Notes: generated from the letters alone by a model not told the origin. 64,000 nt of DNA from Rhodobacterales bacterium RIFCSPHIGHO2_02_FULL_62_130 (GCA_001828855.1 MHZT01000034.1:1-64000); one strand, 5' to 3'; numbered from the stretch's first letter, positions 1 to 8,677 are shown. Translations and numbers: made by a program.

Positions 1-2
1 AT

Positions 3-164
3 GCGATCTGCGCGTTCAACTTCCTGCATCTTGTGGACGATTTCGAGCGACCGCTTTCAGGACAAGCCGACAGGTTGCCCGATGACCGCTCAGGGCCGAA
101 CGCGTTGTCTTCGGCCCTCCCGACAAGCGCTCTTGCGATCTGGACAGAGTTCCTTGCACGGTAG
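3..164 (+). CDS. Partial frame, possible tail of a transposition ATPase gene
   Basis: An open frame enters from the left edge and stops at TAG 162-164. It reads about 53 residues with a natural-looking composition (begins AICAFNFLHLVDDFER, ends AIWTEFLAR). The other frames here look less protein-like. Because tniQ genes usually follow a TniB/TnsC-type AAA ATPase gene, this could be the C-terminus of such a gene, but I see no diagnostic motif in the part visible. It stops 33 bases before the preferred tniQ start. The assignment is an inference from position only. Confidence 0.3.
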   Translation, partial: AICAFNFLHLVDDFERPLSGQADRLPDDRSGPNALSSALPTSALAIWTEFLAR

Positions 165-196
165 ATTCCTTGTATTGACCGTTGTCCCGCCCATCG

Positions 197-2062
197 ATGT
201 TGCAAGGAAGCTTAAGTCCTTTGATCCCAAGGTTCCCGCTCCGACCCGACCCTGTTCCCCGCGAGACGGTGCCGTCTTTCTTGTCGCGGTTTGCGGCGAT
301 GCGCCTGACCCCAATGGTAGAATTCGCGCAAAACATGGGGTTTTCGTTTCGGCGTATCCTGGATGGCGACCCGGAAGCTCTGGATAGCCTTGCCCATTGG
401 GGCGGTTTGACCGCAGCAGGGATCGAGGTGCTGCAATCCTGGTCCGGTATGCCCATCGGTGACGTCCGGATGCGCTTCCGGGGTGAGGTTTTCATTTCTC
501 GGGCCCTTCGTAATCCAACACTTCGGGGCTGCCCGGTGTGCCTTCGCGAGGACGCCCTCGCGCATTCCGGCGATCCGGCGGATGCCATGGCGATGCGGGG
601 CGATTGGCAGTTGCGCGAGGTGACGCTTTGCCTGAAGCATCGGCACCTTCTTGTGCCACTCTGGACCGCGGACAATCGATATGCGCGATACGATTTTGCG
701 CTTCGCTTCAAGGGAATTGGGGTAGATCTTCTGGCGGGAACCATGGATCGCCCCGTTTGCGATCCCACGGAATATGACCTTTGGCTGGATCGCCGGCTGG
801 AAGACGGGGAAGATCCTACTTGGCTGGCCAATCACGGGCTCTATCCCGCCACTGCCTTTTGCCGGTTGCTCGGGATGGAACTCCTGCGCCTTGAGGCTGC
901 CCCAGTTCAGGAAGAAATCCATAGGCTGCGGGCAGCGCAGCAGGCTGGGTTTGCCGTGGCGCGGCAGGGTGAAGCCGCGATTTCTGCGGCGTTTATGGCT
1001 TTGGTTCAGGCCGCTGGTGGCAAGCGCGAGGAGCCGAAAGCGGTCTTCGGGCATCTGCACGCAAAGCTTCGGACCGATTACGCGAATGATTCTGCTTTCG
1101 ATCTGTTCCGTCATCTTTTGCGCGAATGCATCCTGTCGGTCTGGCCAGTGGCCGCGGGCGAGACCGTTCTGGGCGAAGTGCAAAGCGAACGCCGCCTGCA
1201 TTCCCTGTACAGCGCGGCGAGGGACTTCGGCGTGTCCGAGGAATTGCTGGAGCCTTTCCTGATCGAGGCTGGCGCTTTGACCGCCGGCGATCCGCGGTAT
1301 TCGAACCGTCGGGTCTTCAGCGCCAAGGATCACGTCGCTTTATTGGCAGAAATTCCCACCTTGGTCAGCTTTCATACCCTGAAGAGCCAGATCGGGATCA
1401 GTCGGACTGAATTGGCAAGGCTGGTGGTCGAGGGACTTTTGACGCCGCGCGTGCAGAACGAGGCGGTTCATTTGCGTTGGAGCTTGCCTCAGGCGAAGGA
1501 TCTGTTGGCCAGTCTGATGGCAAAGGCCCGGCAGATTGCGCCCTCTGATAGCGGATGGGAACCGCTCTTGACGGCAAGCCGTCGGTGCCGCCAGCCGATG
1601 TCGGCCATGATCGATGCGGTGCGCAATGGTAAGCTTGCGATCGGGGCGGCCGGTGCAGGGTTTTCGGATTTGCGGCTGCTCTCGGCGGAAGTGGATCGGC
1701 TTGCCCATCCGGAAGAAGTTCCGGACGCGGAGGCCCTTGTTACGGCGAGCGTCTTTGGCATGTCTGTAGGCATCAAGGACAAAGGGCGCTTCCGCGCCTT
1801 GATCGATGCTGGGCATACACCCGCGACCTCCTTGAGAAATCCCAAAACCGGGATGGCAAATATCTTTGTGACTGCGGCCGACATTGCGGCTTTTCATCGG
1901 CGGTTCGTGACCATGCGCACGCTTTCGGCCGAAACGGGGCGGGCGATTCCGGGGCTTCGCGTGCAATTGAAGCGGGCAGGGGTGGCGGTGTTCTCGCCCG
2001 ACGGGCAGGATTTTGGGCACCTGTACCTGCGGGCAGAGGTTGAGGCGGCCTTGAGTCGGTAA
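197..2062 (+). CDS. tniQ: TniQ/TnsD-like transposition protein
   Basis: A protein of about 621 residues with the layout of the TniQ family. The N-terminus carries the block PVPRETVPSFLSRFA, followed by a zinc-finger-like set: CPVC near residues 112-115 and a second C-x2-H in LCLKHRHLL near 145-148. TniQ/TnsD proteins choose the target site for Tn7-like and Tn5053-like transposons, working with a transposase and an AAA ATPase; those genes would lie left of the window. The length is nearer to TnsD-type proteins (about 500 residues and more) than to the short TniQ of Tn5053 (about 400). ATG 197 is preferred; an in-frame TTG at 182 is possible, and neither has a clear ribosome-binding site. Codons look less GC-biased than in purM downstream, which fits acquired DNA. 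Family assignment is fairly sure; activity is unknown. Confidence 0.75.
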   Translation: MLQGSLSPLIPRFPLRPDPVPRETVPSFLSRFAAMRLTPMVEFAQNMGFSFRRILDGDPEALDSLAHWGGLTAAGIEVLQSWSGMPIGDVRMRFRGEVFISRALRNPTLRGCPVCLREDALAHSGDPADAMAMRGDWQLREVTLCLKHRHLLVPLWTADNRYARYDFALRFKGIGVDLLAGTMDRPVCDPTEYDLWLDRRLEDGEDPTWLANHGLYPATAFCRLLGMELLRLEAAPVQEEIHRLRAAQQAGFAVARQGEAAISAAFMALVQAAGGKREEPKAVFGHLHAKLRTDYANDSAFDLFRHLLRECILSVWPVAAGETVLGEVQSERRLHSLYSAARDFGVSEELLEPFLIEAGALTAGDPRYSNRRVFSAKDHVALLAEIPTLVSFHTLKSQIGISRTELARLVVEGLLTPRVQNEAVHLRWSLPQAKDLLASLMAKARQIAPSDSGWEPLLTASRRCRQPMSAMIDAVRNGKLAIGAAGAGFSDLRLLSAEVDRLAHPEEVPDAEALVTASVFGMSVGIKDKGRFRALIDAGHTPATSLRNPKTGMANIFVTAADIAAFHRRFVTMRTLSAETGRAIPGLRVQLKRAGVAVFSPDGQDFGHLYLRAEVEAALSR

Positions 2063-2284
2063 AATCCGCGCAAGATGTGAAACTCGGCATGCTTGGTCGA
2101 AATGGGCCGTGCAGCCCGGATACTGCCTGATTTGGCGCCTATGAAAACCGTTACTAATCAACAGCATGCGTGGATATCCACAGGGTTCTTTCACCTCATC
2201 AACAAAACCCTCTTGACTGGGGTGAGCACGAAAAACCCCCAAAACGAGCACGCTTATGGTATTTCATCAAAAACACGAAGCAGA
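2063..2284. other. Non-coding stretch between tniQ and the tRNA gene
   Basis: No convincing gene is seen. The stretch is AT-richer than its surroundings and contains a direct repeat GAGCACG at 2224-2230 and 2246-2252, 22 bases apart, near the tRNA 3' end. Repeats with this spacing would suit transposase-binding sites at an element end, but no terminal inverted repeat or target duplication can be proved from one side only. Confidence 0.35.
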
Positions 2285-2360
2285 TGGTAGGTCCGGAGGG
2301 ACTCGAACCCCCAACCAAGGCGTTATGAGCGCCCTGCTCTAACCATTGAGCTACAGACCC
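2285..2360 (-). tRNA. tRNA-Ile2 (anticodon CAT, read as k2C-AU)
   Basis: A full cloverleaf is visible on the minus strand: acceptor GGGTCTG with CGGACCT, D stem GCTC/GAGC, anticodon stem GGGCG/CGCCT around the loop CTCATAA, T stem around TTCGAGT, discriminator A, and an encoded CCA at 2285-2287. The CAT anticodon could be Met or Ile2. The D arm (AATGGTTAGAGCAG) and the CGCCTTGGT segment resemble bacterial tRNA-Ile2, whose C34 is changed to lysidine by TilS to read AUA codons, more than elongator or initiator tRNA-Met. Confidence 0.9.
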
Positions 2361-2489
2361 ATCCTGTCTGTGCCTACCAGATCGGGCTTGCGCGTCAAGA
2401 TGCAGGCAAAAGCGCGGGCTTGCGTTGCGAAGCGGGGCAGGATGGCTTATGGGGGCGGAAATCGCCTTATAGCCTTGGGGAATCTGCCT

Positions 2490-3536
2490 ATGACCACCGG
2501 ACACAATGGCCTGACCTATGCCGACGCGGGCGTGGATATTGATGCGGGAAACCTGCTGGTCGAAAAGATCAAACCGGCGGCCAAGCGCACGCAGCGGTCG
2601 GGCGTCATGTCGGGGCTGGGTGGCTTTGGCGCATTGTTTGACCTGAAGGGCGCGGGCTATGTTGATCCGATTCTGGTGGCGGCGACGGACGGGGTCGGCA
2701 CCAAGCTGCGGATCGCGATTGATACAGGAAATGTCGATACCATCGGCGTCGATCTGGTGGCGATGTGCGTCAACGATCTGGTCTGCCAAGGTGCGGAACC
2801 GCTGTTTTTCCTGGACTATTTCGCCACCGGCAAGCTGAACGTTGAGGAGGCCACGCGGATCATCAACGGCATTGCGGCGGGTTGTGAAGCCTCGGGCTGT
2901 GCGCTGATCGGCGGCGAGACGGCGGAAATGCCGGGCATGTATCACAAGGGCGATTTCGATCTGGCCGGTTTTGCCGTGGGCGCGATGGAGCGCGGCGCGG
3001 ACCTGCCTGCGGGCGTGGTCGAGGGCGATGTGCTGCTGGGTCTGGCCTCGAACGGGGTGCATTCAAACGGCTATTCCTTTGTCCGCAAGGTGGTGGAAGT
3101 GTCGGGTCTGGGCTGGGATGCGGCCTCGCCCTTCTCGGACGGCAGCTTGGGGGCGGCGCTGCTGGCGCCGACGCGGCTTTATGTGAAGCAGGCGCTGGCG
3201 GCGGTGCGGGCAGGGGGCGTGCATGCGCTGGCCCATATCACCGGCGGCGGTCTGACCGAGAACCCGCCGCGCGTGATCCCCGAGGGGCTGGCCTGCGAGA
3301 TTGACCTGTCGGCGTGGGAGCTGCCTGCGGTGTTCCGCTGGCTGGCGACGACCGCGAATATGAGCCAGCCGGAGCTGTTGAAAACCTTCAACTGCGGTAT
3401 CGGGATGATCGCCGTGGTGGCGGCGGATCGCGCGCAGGCGTTGGCCGATCTGCTGCGGGCCGAGGGGGAAACCGTGGTGACCTTGGGCCGTGTGGTTGCG
3501 GGCGAAGGTGTGATCTACAAGGGCAAACTGCTGTGA
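2490..3536 (+). CDS. purM: Phosphoribosylformylglycinamidine cyclo-ligase
   Basis: PurM (AIR synthetase) closes formylglycinamidine ribonucleotide to aminoimidazole ribonucleotide with ATP, the fifth step of de novo purine synthesis in the cytosol. The product has 348 residues, close to the usual 345. It begins with the family N-terminus [16 protein letters not shown] and contains the ATP/substrate loop [10 protein letters not shown], the block [11 protein letters not shown] and the C-terminal [16 protein letters not shown] 2490 is chosen because it gives this N-terminus and follows a GGGGAA run at 2477-2482; the frame is open further upstream, but the extra residues are not family-like. The stop overlaps the GTG start of purN, so the two are translationally coupled. 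Confidence 0.97.
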   Translation: MTTGHNGLTYADAGVDIDAGNLLVEKIKPAAKRTQRSGVMSGLGGFGALFDLKGAGYVDPILVAATDGVGTKLRIAIDTGNVDTIGVDLVAMCVNDLVCQGAEPLFFLDYFATGKLNVEEATRIINGIAAGCEASGCALIGGETAEMPGMYHKGDFDLAGFAVGAMERGADLPAGVVEGDVLLGLASNGVHSNGYSFVRKVVEVSGLGWDAASPFSDGSLGAALLAPTRLYVKQALAAVRAGGVHALAHITGGGLTENPPRVIPEGLACEIDLSAWELPAVFRWLATTANMSQPELLKTFNCGIGMIAVVAADRAQALADLLRAEGETVVTLGRVVAGEGVIYKGKLL

Positions 3537-4120
3537 AGCGGGTCGCCATCCTCATTTCGGGGGGTGGGTCGAACATGCTGGCCTTGGTCCGCGATATGGT
3601 CGGGGATCATCCGGCGCGGGCGGTGCTGGTGGCCTCGAACGATCCCGAAGCGGCGGGGCTGGCGCGGGCTGCGGCGCTGGGGGTTCCGGTGGCGGCGGTG
3701 GATCACCGTGCTTTCGGGAAGGATCGGGCTGCCTTCGAGGCGGCGTTGCTGGAGCCTGTGCTGGCGGCCCAACCGGATATTCTGTGTCTGGCGGGGTTCA
3801 TGCGGGTTTTGACTCCTGCCTTTGTCGCGCGGTTCGAGGGGAGGATGCTGAATATCCACCCGTCCTTGCTGCCGAAATATCCGGGGCTGCACACCCATGC
3901 GCGGGCCTTGGCGGCGGGGGATGCCGAGGCGGGGTGCACGGTGCATGAGGTGACGCCGGTTCTGGATGCGGGGCCGGTTCTGGGGCAGGCGCGGGTGCCG
4001 GTGCTGGCGGGGGATAGCGAGGCCGATCTGGCCGCAAGGGTGCTGGTGCAGGAGCATCGGCTGTATCCTGCGGTTTTGCGGCGCTTTGCCAGCGGTGATC
4101 GGACTCCGGTTTATCTTTGA
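3533..4120 (+). CDS. purN: Phosphoribosylglycinamide formyltransferase
   Basis: PurN (GART) moves a formyl group from 10-formyl-tetrahydrofolate to glycinamide ribonucleotide, step three of purine synthesis. The protein has 195 residues. Visible motifs are the phosphate loop SGGGSNM near residues 9-15, the catalytic Asn107 in [18 protein letters not shown], His138 in GCTVHEVTP and Asp145 in VLDAGP, which form the known Asn-His-Asp catalytic set. The start is GTG 3533, whose last two bases lie in the purM stop codon TGA (3534-3536). An intrinsic terminator follows nine bases after the stop, so purMN looks like a two-gene operon. Confidence 0.96.
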   Translation: MKRVAILISGGGSNMLALVRDMVGDHPARAVLVASNDPEAAGLARAAALGVPVAAVDHRAFGKDRAAFEAALLEPVLAAQPDILCLAGFMRVLTPAFVARFEGRMLNIHPSLLPKYPGLHTHARALAAGDAEAGCTVHEVTPVLDAGPVLGQARVPVLAGDSEADLAARVLVQEHRLYPAVLRRFASGDRTPVYL

Positions 4121-4128
4121 GATGGGTG

Positions 4129-4149
4129 GTCCCGGCTCGGGACTGTTTT
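4129..4149 (+). terminator. Intrinsic terminator of purMN
   Basis: A perfect stem GTCCCG-GCT-CGGGAC is followed by TGTTTT. It begins nine bases after the purN stop. Confidence 0.7.
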
Positions 4150-4229
4150 GATCCTATTGAAATCAAGGGGTTGAGGGGGTGTCGTTCAGACATTCTTAAC
4201 ATTTCGCCATAGGTTTCCTTGAAGGTGGG

Positions 4230-4268
4230 GCTGTCGTAAGGGGCATCGAGCCCCTTGCGACAGCTTTG
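4230..4268 (+). terminator. Long hairpin downstream of purN
   Basis: The arms GCTGTCGTAAGGGGC and GCCCCTTGCGACAGC pair over 15 bases with one G-U, loop ATCGA, and are followed by TTT. It may be a second terminator or a processed RNA end. The surrounding 4150-4300 has no gene that I can support. Confidence 0.5.
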
Positions 4269-4330
4269 GTGCGGCGCGGCGGGCATTCGGCTGATGTGGC
4301 GGGCGCGGGACTGTTTGGCCGCTGGCGGGT

Positions 4331-4362
4331 GCCTCCGGCGGGGATATTTGGGAACAGATGAA
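4331..4362 (+). repeat. Family A intergenic repeat, copy A1
   Basis: CCTCCGGCGGGGATATTT followed by GGGAACAGATGAAA. Together with copy A2 it belongs to a tandem duplication: the segments starting at 4301 and 4395 (both beginning GGGCGCGGG) are similar over about 62 bases with a period of 94. It lies in the 493-base gap between purN and rnd. Confidence 0.75.
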
Positions 4363-4424
4363 ATGTGGGGGGCGTGGCTTTTTCGCAGCTTGGAGGGCGC
4401 GGGGCTGCTTGGCTGCTGGCGGGT

Positions 4425-4457
4425 GCCTCCGGCGGGAGTATTTGGGCCAAGGTGAAA
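4425..4457 (+). repeat. Family A intergenic repeat, copy A2
   Basis: GCCTCCGGCGGGAGTATTT followed by GGGCCAAGGTGAAA. It is the second unit of the tandem duplication described for copy A1. A family B palindrome follows eight bases later. Confidence 0.75.
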
Positions 4458-4464
4458 TCTGAGG

Positions 4465-4490
4465 GGTAGGGTGCGTGATTTTCACGCACC
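4465..4490 (+). repeat. Family B palindromic repeat, copy B1
   Basis: GGTAGGGTGCGTG-ATTTT-CACGCACC: an inverted repeat around GGTGCGTG/CACGCACC. It stands upstream of rnd. Similar palindromes occur at 10657, 10693, 40277 and 62678. The rest of the gap to 4613 shows no gene. Confidence 0.7.
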
Positions 4491-4613
4491 TTTGGCGGGC
4501 GGTTTCTGGGCGGGTGTGTGGTTTTGCAGGGTGAAGCCTTTCCTTGGGCGGCAATGCCGCCTATAGCGGTTGGGCGGGATGCCCCCGTGAGCCCCTTGCG
4601 AAAGACGCTTTGC

Positions 4614-5771
4614 ATGCGAACGATTACCACGACCGACGATCTTGCCGTTTTCTGCCAAGCCGCCAAATCTCAGCCCTATGTCACCATCGACACCGAATTC
4701 CTGCGCGAGCGGACCTATTGGTCGAAGCTGTGTCTGATCCAGATGGCGCTGCCCGGCAAGGATGGCGAGGCGGTTCTGATCGATCCGATCGAGGGCGCGG
4801 ACATGAGCCTTGAGCCGCTTTATGATCTGTTCCGGCATGAGGCCACGGTCAAGGTGTTCCACGCCGCGCGGCAGGATCTGGAGATCTTTTTCGTCGAGGG
4901 CAATGCCTTCCCCAAGCCCTTGTTCGACACCCAGATCGCCGCCATGGTCTGCGGCTTTGGCGAGCAGGTCGGCTATGAAACGCTGGTCAAGAAGATCGCA
5001 CGCGAGAATCTGGACAAGACCTCGCGCTTTACCGATTGGTCGCGGCGGCCCTTGTCGAAAGAGCAAAGCGATTATGCCATTGCCGATGTGACGCATCTGC
5101 GGGTGATTTATGAATGGCTGGCGGCGCAACTGGCCAAGAACGGGCGGCGGTCTTGGGTCGAGGAAGAACTGGCGATCCTGACCGATCCGGCCACCTATAC
5201 CGTGCATCCCGAAGAGGCGTGGCTGCGAGTGAAAACGCGCACCACCTCGGGGCGGTTTCTGGCGGTGGTCAAGGAGTTGGCGCGGTTCCGCGAGGAATAT
5301 TCGCAAAGCCACAATGTCCCGCGCAGCCGCGTGATGAAGGATGATGCGCTGCTGGAGTTGGCCTCGACCCGCCCTGCGACGGTTGAGGAATTGGGCCGTT
5401 CACGTCTGTTGATGCGCGAGGGGCGCAAGCCCGAGATTGCCGACGGGATTCTGGCGGCGGTCAAGGCAGGGATGGAGATGCGGCAGGAAGACCTGCCAAA
5501 GCCCGATCTGTCGAAAGACCAGTTGCAGGTGAACCCCGCGCTGGCCGATCTTTTGCGGGTGCTGCTGAAGGCCAAATCGGAATCGCTGGGCGTGGCCCCG
5601 CGTCTGATTGCGGCGGCCTCTGATCTGGATGCGATTGCGGCAGGGCAGCGCGATGTCGAGGCCTTGAAGGGCTGGCGCGCCGAAGCCTTTGGCGATGATG
5701 CGATCCGGCTGTGCAAGGGCGAGATTGCGCTATCGGCCAAGGGCAGCGAAGTGCGCGTGGTCAAGATCTGA
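4614..5771 (+). CDS. rnd: Ribonuclease D
   Basis: RNase D is a 3'-5' exoribonuclease that trims tRNA and other stable RNA precursors. The protein has 385 residues, near the 375 of the E. coli enzyme. The DEDDy catalytic set is visible: D26 and E28 in VTIDTEFLRERTYW, D88 in HAARQDLEIF, and Y154/D158 in SDYAIADVTHL. The second half (from about residue 205) fits the HRDC helical RNA-binding region. ATG 4614 is chosen because it gives the compact family N-terminus; the open frame reaches back to 4518 but the extra residues look non-coding. It is single-gene, convergent with the lipoprotein gene downstream. Confidence 0.95.
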   Translation: MRTITTTDDLAVFCQAAKSQPYVTIDTEFLRERTYWSKLCLIQMALPGKDGEAVLIDPIEGADMSLEPLYDLFRHEATVKVFHAARQDLEIFFVEGNAFPKPLFDTQIAAMVCGFGEQVGYETLVKKIARENLDKTSRFTDWSRRPLSKEQSDYAIADVTHLRVIYEWLAAQLAKNGRRSWVEEELAILTDPATYTVHPEEAWLRVKTRTTSGRFLAVVKELARFREEYSQSHNVPRSRVMKDDALLELASTRPATVEELGRSRLLMREGRKPEIADGILAAVKAGMEMRQEDLPKPDLSKDQLQVNPALADLLRVLLKAKSESLGVAPRLIAAASDLDAIAAGQRDVEALKGWRAEAFGDDAIRLCKGEIALSAKGSEVRVVKI

Positions 5772-5781
5772 TCAGGGCCGC

Positions 5782-5806
5782 GCAGGGAACGGCAGCCGCT
5801 CCCTGC
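5782..5806. terminator. Possible bidirectional hairpin after rnd
   Basis: GCAGGGA and TCCCTGC pair across an 11-base loop between the converging rnd and lipoprotein genes. There is no U run, so termination is uncertain. Confidence 0.3.
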
Positions 5807-5822
5807 ATGCGCCGTTTGCGGA

Positions 5823-6281
5823 TCAGCGCCGGCTGGAGCGGGCGTTATTCGCCCCCTGCACAACGATCTGCGTGATGGCGGCAAGCTTGATATCGGACAG
5901 GCTGGTTGCCACATTGATCTCGCGCGATTGCGGGGTATTGGCGTCCATCGGGATCACCGGCGGGAAGACGTAGAAATCGAACACCTGCACGCCGTTTTCG
6001 TCCAAGGGACGGGCGACAAGTTCGGCCTCCCAATAGCCTTGGGTCGGGGGCAGGCCGCGGGCGCGGATGATCGCACCGCCGGGGTATGGCTCTACCGTCA
6101 GGTCAACCACATCGGCCACCAAAGACCGCGGGTCCGAAGGCGTTTCGGCCACTGTGCCCATCATCAGGCTTTCTTCGGACTTCTTGAACCAGTTGAATGG
6201 ATTGAGCCGCGAGTCGCGCATCGACCCACAGGCCCCCAACACGGTTACGGTGATCAAAGCGGCAGTCAGCGTCCGGCGCAT
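5823..6281 (-). CDS. Uncharacterised small lipoprotein
   Basis: A 152-residue protein with a type II signal peptide: MRRTLTAALITVTVLGAC, with the lipobox cysteine at position 18. The mature part starts GSMRDSRLNPFNWF and contains no recognisable catalytic motif. Asp is absent from position +2 after the cysteine (it is Gly), so an outer-membrane location is the default expectation. Similar short lipoproteins with the NPFNWF stretch are familiar to me from other Rhodobacterales, but I know no function. It converges with rnd and diverges from sufE. Confidence 0.75.
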   Translation of the reverse strand: MRRTLTAALITVTVLGACGSMRDSRLNPFNWFKKSEESLMMGTVAETPSDPRSLVADVVDLTVEPYPGGAIIRARGLPPTQGYWEAELVARPLDENGVQVFDFYVFPPVIPMDANTPQSREINVATSLSDIKLAAITQIVVQGANNARSSRR

Positions 6282-6402
6282 CTGGGTTGTCCCTTGCTTG
6301 GTTTCTCTTGGGTAGCGGAAGCTGCGGCTTTTGAAAAGGCCAGATGGGCTGGACCTTGCCGCCTTGGCGCATTAGCGATGGGGGAAGTTGAGGGAGACTG
6401 CC

Positions 6403-6813
6403 ATGGCCACGCCCGCCTTTGAGGAAATTGCCGAGACGTTCGAGTTTCTGGACGATTGGGAAGACCGTTATCGCCACGTGATCGAGTTGGGAAAGGCGAT
6501 GCCCGCACTGGACGACAGTTTCAAGGTGCCGGCGCTGAAGGTGGATGGCTGTGCCTCGCAGGTCTGGCTGCGGCCGGTGATCGAGAGCGGACGGTTCGAT
6601 TTTCAGGGCGAGTCGGATGCGATGATCGTCCGCGGGCTGATCGCGGTGCTGCACGCGCTTTATTCCGGCCTGCCGGTGGCAGAGGTTGCCAAGGTGGATG
6701 CGGTGGCCGAGCTGGGGCGGCTGGGGTTGAACGAGCATCTGTCGGCGCAGCGGTCAAACGGCGTGCGCGCGATGGTCGAGCGTATCCGCAAGGTGGCGGC
6801 GGCGGCGGTGTAA
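6403..6813 (+). CDS. sufE: SufE-family cysteine desulfuration protein
   Basis: SufE takes persulfide sulfur from the cysteine desulfurase SufS and passes it to the SufBCD scaffold for Fe-S cluster building. The protein has 136 residues, the normal size. The acceptor cysteine is C50 in KVDGCASQVWL, the family signature. ATG 6403 has a good ribosome-binding site GAGGGAGA seven to twelve bases upstream; a further upstream in-frame start at 6388 is less well placed. The rest of the suf operon is not in this window. Confidence 0.93.
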   Translation: MATPAFEEIAETFEFLDDWEDRYRHVIELGKAMPALDDSFKVPALKVDGCASQVWLRPVIESGRFDFQGESDAMIVRGLIAVLHALYSGLPVAEVAKVDAVAELGRLGLNEHLSAQRSNGVRAMVERIRKVAAAAV

Positions 6814-6820
6814 CAGCGCC

Positions 6821-6857
6821 TCTGCGAAACCTGCCCCGAAGGGCGGGGTTTCGCAGA
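6821..6857. terminator. Bidirectional terminator between sufE and the aminopeptidase gene
   Basis: TCTGCGAAACC pairs with GGTTTCGCAGA, and the inner GCCC/GGGC closes a CGAA tetraloop. It lies between two converging genes and has short A and T runs outside the stem. Confidence 0.65.
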
Positions 6858-6866
6858 AAGCTGGTA

Positions 6867-8672
6867 TCAAAGCGGCGCGCAGGCCTGTTGGCACCATGCC
6901 AGCGCTTCGATGGACAGGCGCGGGGCCAGTTTTTCCAGCACCTCGGCATGGTAGGCGTTGAGCCAGTCCCTTTCGCCCGGTGACAGCATGTCGCTGCGGA
7001 TCAGGCGGCGGTCAAAGGGAACGAAGGTCAGCGTTTCAAAGGCGAGTTGCTCGCGCTCGGGGTCGCCGCCTTGCAGGGCGGGGGCGGGCTGCACCACGAT
7101 CAGGTTCTCCAGCCGGATGCCGAAAGCGCCCTCGCGGTAATAGCCCGGCTCGTTCGACAGGATCATGCCCTGCTCCAGCGGCACTTCGGAAATCCGCGAC
7201 AGGCGCTGCGGGCCTTCATGCACCGAGAGGAACGCCCCCACGCCATGCCCGGTGCCGTGGTTGAAGTCCTGCCCCGCCAGCCACAGCGCATAGCGCGCCA
7301 GCGGGTCCAGATCGCGCCCCGCAAGGCCCTTGGGCCAGCGCACGCGGGAAATGGAGATGGTGCCTTGCAGCACGCGGGTATAGCAGATCCGCGCGAAATC
7401 GCCCGGATCATCCACGGCCACGGTGCGGGTGATGTCGGTGGTGCCGTCCAGATACTGCGCCCCCGAATCAACCAGCAGCAATTCATCCTGCCCAATGGCG
7501 CGGTTGCTTTCGTCGGTCACGCGGTAATGCATGATGGCCCCGTTCGGACCCGAGCCGCAGATGGTGTCAAAGCTGATGTCATGCAGCGCATTGGTGGCGC
7601 GGCGAAAGCCTTCCAGCGCGCGCACCACGTCGATCTCGGTCAAGCCGCCCTTGGGGGTGATCCCGTCCAGCCAGGTCAGAAATTCGACCATCGCCGCCCC
7701 GTCGCGCAGATGCGCGTCGCGCATGCCCTGCACCTCGGCGGCGTTCTTGCGGGCCTTGGGCAGACGGCAGGGATCATCACCCCAGACGACCGTTGCCGCG
7801 CCTTTGCCGATCTCTTGCGAGACGGCCAAGGGCGCGGTCTGCCGGTCCACCCGCACCGCACCGGTCATCCCGCGCAAGGCAGGCACGAAATCTTCGGGCG
7901 GCAGCAGAGAGATGCCCTCGTCCAGATGCGCTGCCGTCGCGGCATCGATCTTGTCCGCATCGACGAACAGCACAACATCGCCATCCGCCTCCAGCACCGC
8001 CAAGCCATGCAAAATCGGGTTGCGCGGCACATCGGCTCCGCGCAGGTTCAACAGCCAGCAGATCGAATCCGGCAGGGTGATCACCGCCGCCGACTGCCCC
8101 GCTGCGCGCAGGGTTTCGGCCAGACGCGCCCGCTTTTGCACGCTGGTTTCGCCTGCCAGAGCGTCAGGATGCACAAAGGCGCGGCCCTTTGGGGCCAAAG
8201 GCTGGTCCGGCCAGATCACATCGACGAAATTCTGTTCTGCGCGCAGGGTTACATCATGGCCTTCAAGTGCCGCCTCAAGCTTTGCGACCTCGTCGGCGGT
8301 GTGCAGCCAAGGGTCGAACCCAATAACCCCCTGCGCCAGATGGTCCCTGATCCACGGACCCGCCTGCACATCCGGCCAAGGCACGGGGGTGAAATGCGCC
8401 AGATCGACCTGCCCCTTGACCTGCGTGCGATAGCGTCCGTCGATGAACACCCCCGCCACCGCAGGCAGCACCACCGCAAAGCCGGCCGAGCCGGTAAAGC
8501 CGGTCAGCCATTGCAGCCGCTCGTCCCGCGCCGCGACATATTCGCCCTGATGCAGATCAGCACGCGGGATGATGAAACCGGCCAGCCCCGAAGCCCCCAG
8601 CGCCGCCCGCAAAGCCGCCAGTCGTGCCGGACCTTGGGCGGGAGAGGCCTGCGTGTCAAAGCTCTGGAACAT
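6867..8672 (-). CDS. Xaa-Pro aminopeptidase, M24B family
   Basis: A 601-residue metallopeptidase that removes the first residue from peptides with proline in second place. It shows the long three-domain layout of cytosolic aminopeptidase P: two creatinase-like N-terminal domains (first begins near ARLAALRAALGASGLAGFII) and a C-terminal pita-bread domain. Metal ligands are visible in VDSGAQYLDGTTDITRT (two Asp), HGTGHGVGAFLSVHEGPQ (His), ILSNEPGYYREG (Glu) and IRLENLI (Glu). The ATG at 8672 is preceded by GAGGATGAAGGAAC, which is the tail of a family A repeat (8678-8753), so the repeat supplies the leader. Confidence 0.94.
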   Translation of the reverse strand: MFQSFDTQASPAQGPARLAALRAALGASGLAGFIIPRADLHQGEYVAARDERLQWLTGFTGSAGFAVVLPAVAGVFIDGRYRTQVKGQVDLAHFTPVPWPDVQAGPWIRDHLAQGVIGFDPWLHTADEVAKLEAALEGHDVTLRAEQNFVDVIWPDQPLAPKGRAFVHPDALAGETSVQKRARLAETLRAAGQSAAVITLPDSICWLLNLRGADVPRNPILHGLAVLEADGDVVLFVDADKIDAATAAHLDEGISLLPPEDFVPALRGMTGAVRVDRQTAPLAVSQEIGKGAATVVWGDDPCRLPKARKNAAEVQGMRDAHLRDGAAMVEFLTWLDGITPKGGLTEIDVVRALEGFRRATNALHDISFDTICGSGPNGAIMHYRVTDESNRAIGQDELLLVDSGAQYLDGTTDITRTVAVDDPGDFARICYTRVLQGTISISRVRWPKGLAGRDLDPLARYALWLAGQDFNHGTGHGVGAFLSVHEGPQRLSRISEVPLEQGMILSNEPGYYREGAFGIRLENLIVVQPAPALQGGDPEREQLAFETLTFVPFDRRLIRSDMLSPGERDWLNAYHAEVLEKLAPRLSIEALAWCQQACAPL

Positions 8673-8677
8673 GTTCC

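Noticed and set aside
1-387. A 128-residue open frame from the first base
   Set aside because: Its composition is Arg/Ser/Pro-rich with no family pattern, and it runs into the tniQ gene in another frame. The third frame is more protein-like.
3798-4286. Minus-strand frame across the purN end containing TFKETYGEMLRM
   Set aside because: Considered as a gene remnant, but most of the frame is antisense to purN and the short readable part matches no family I recognise.
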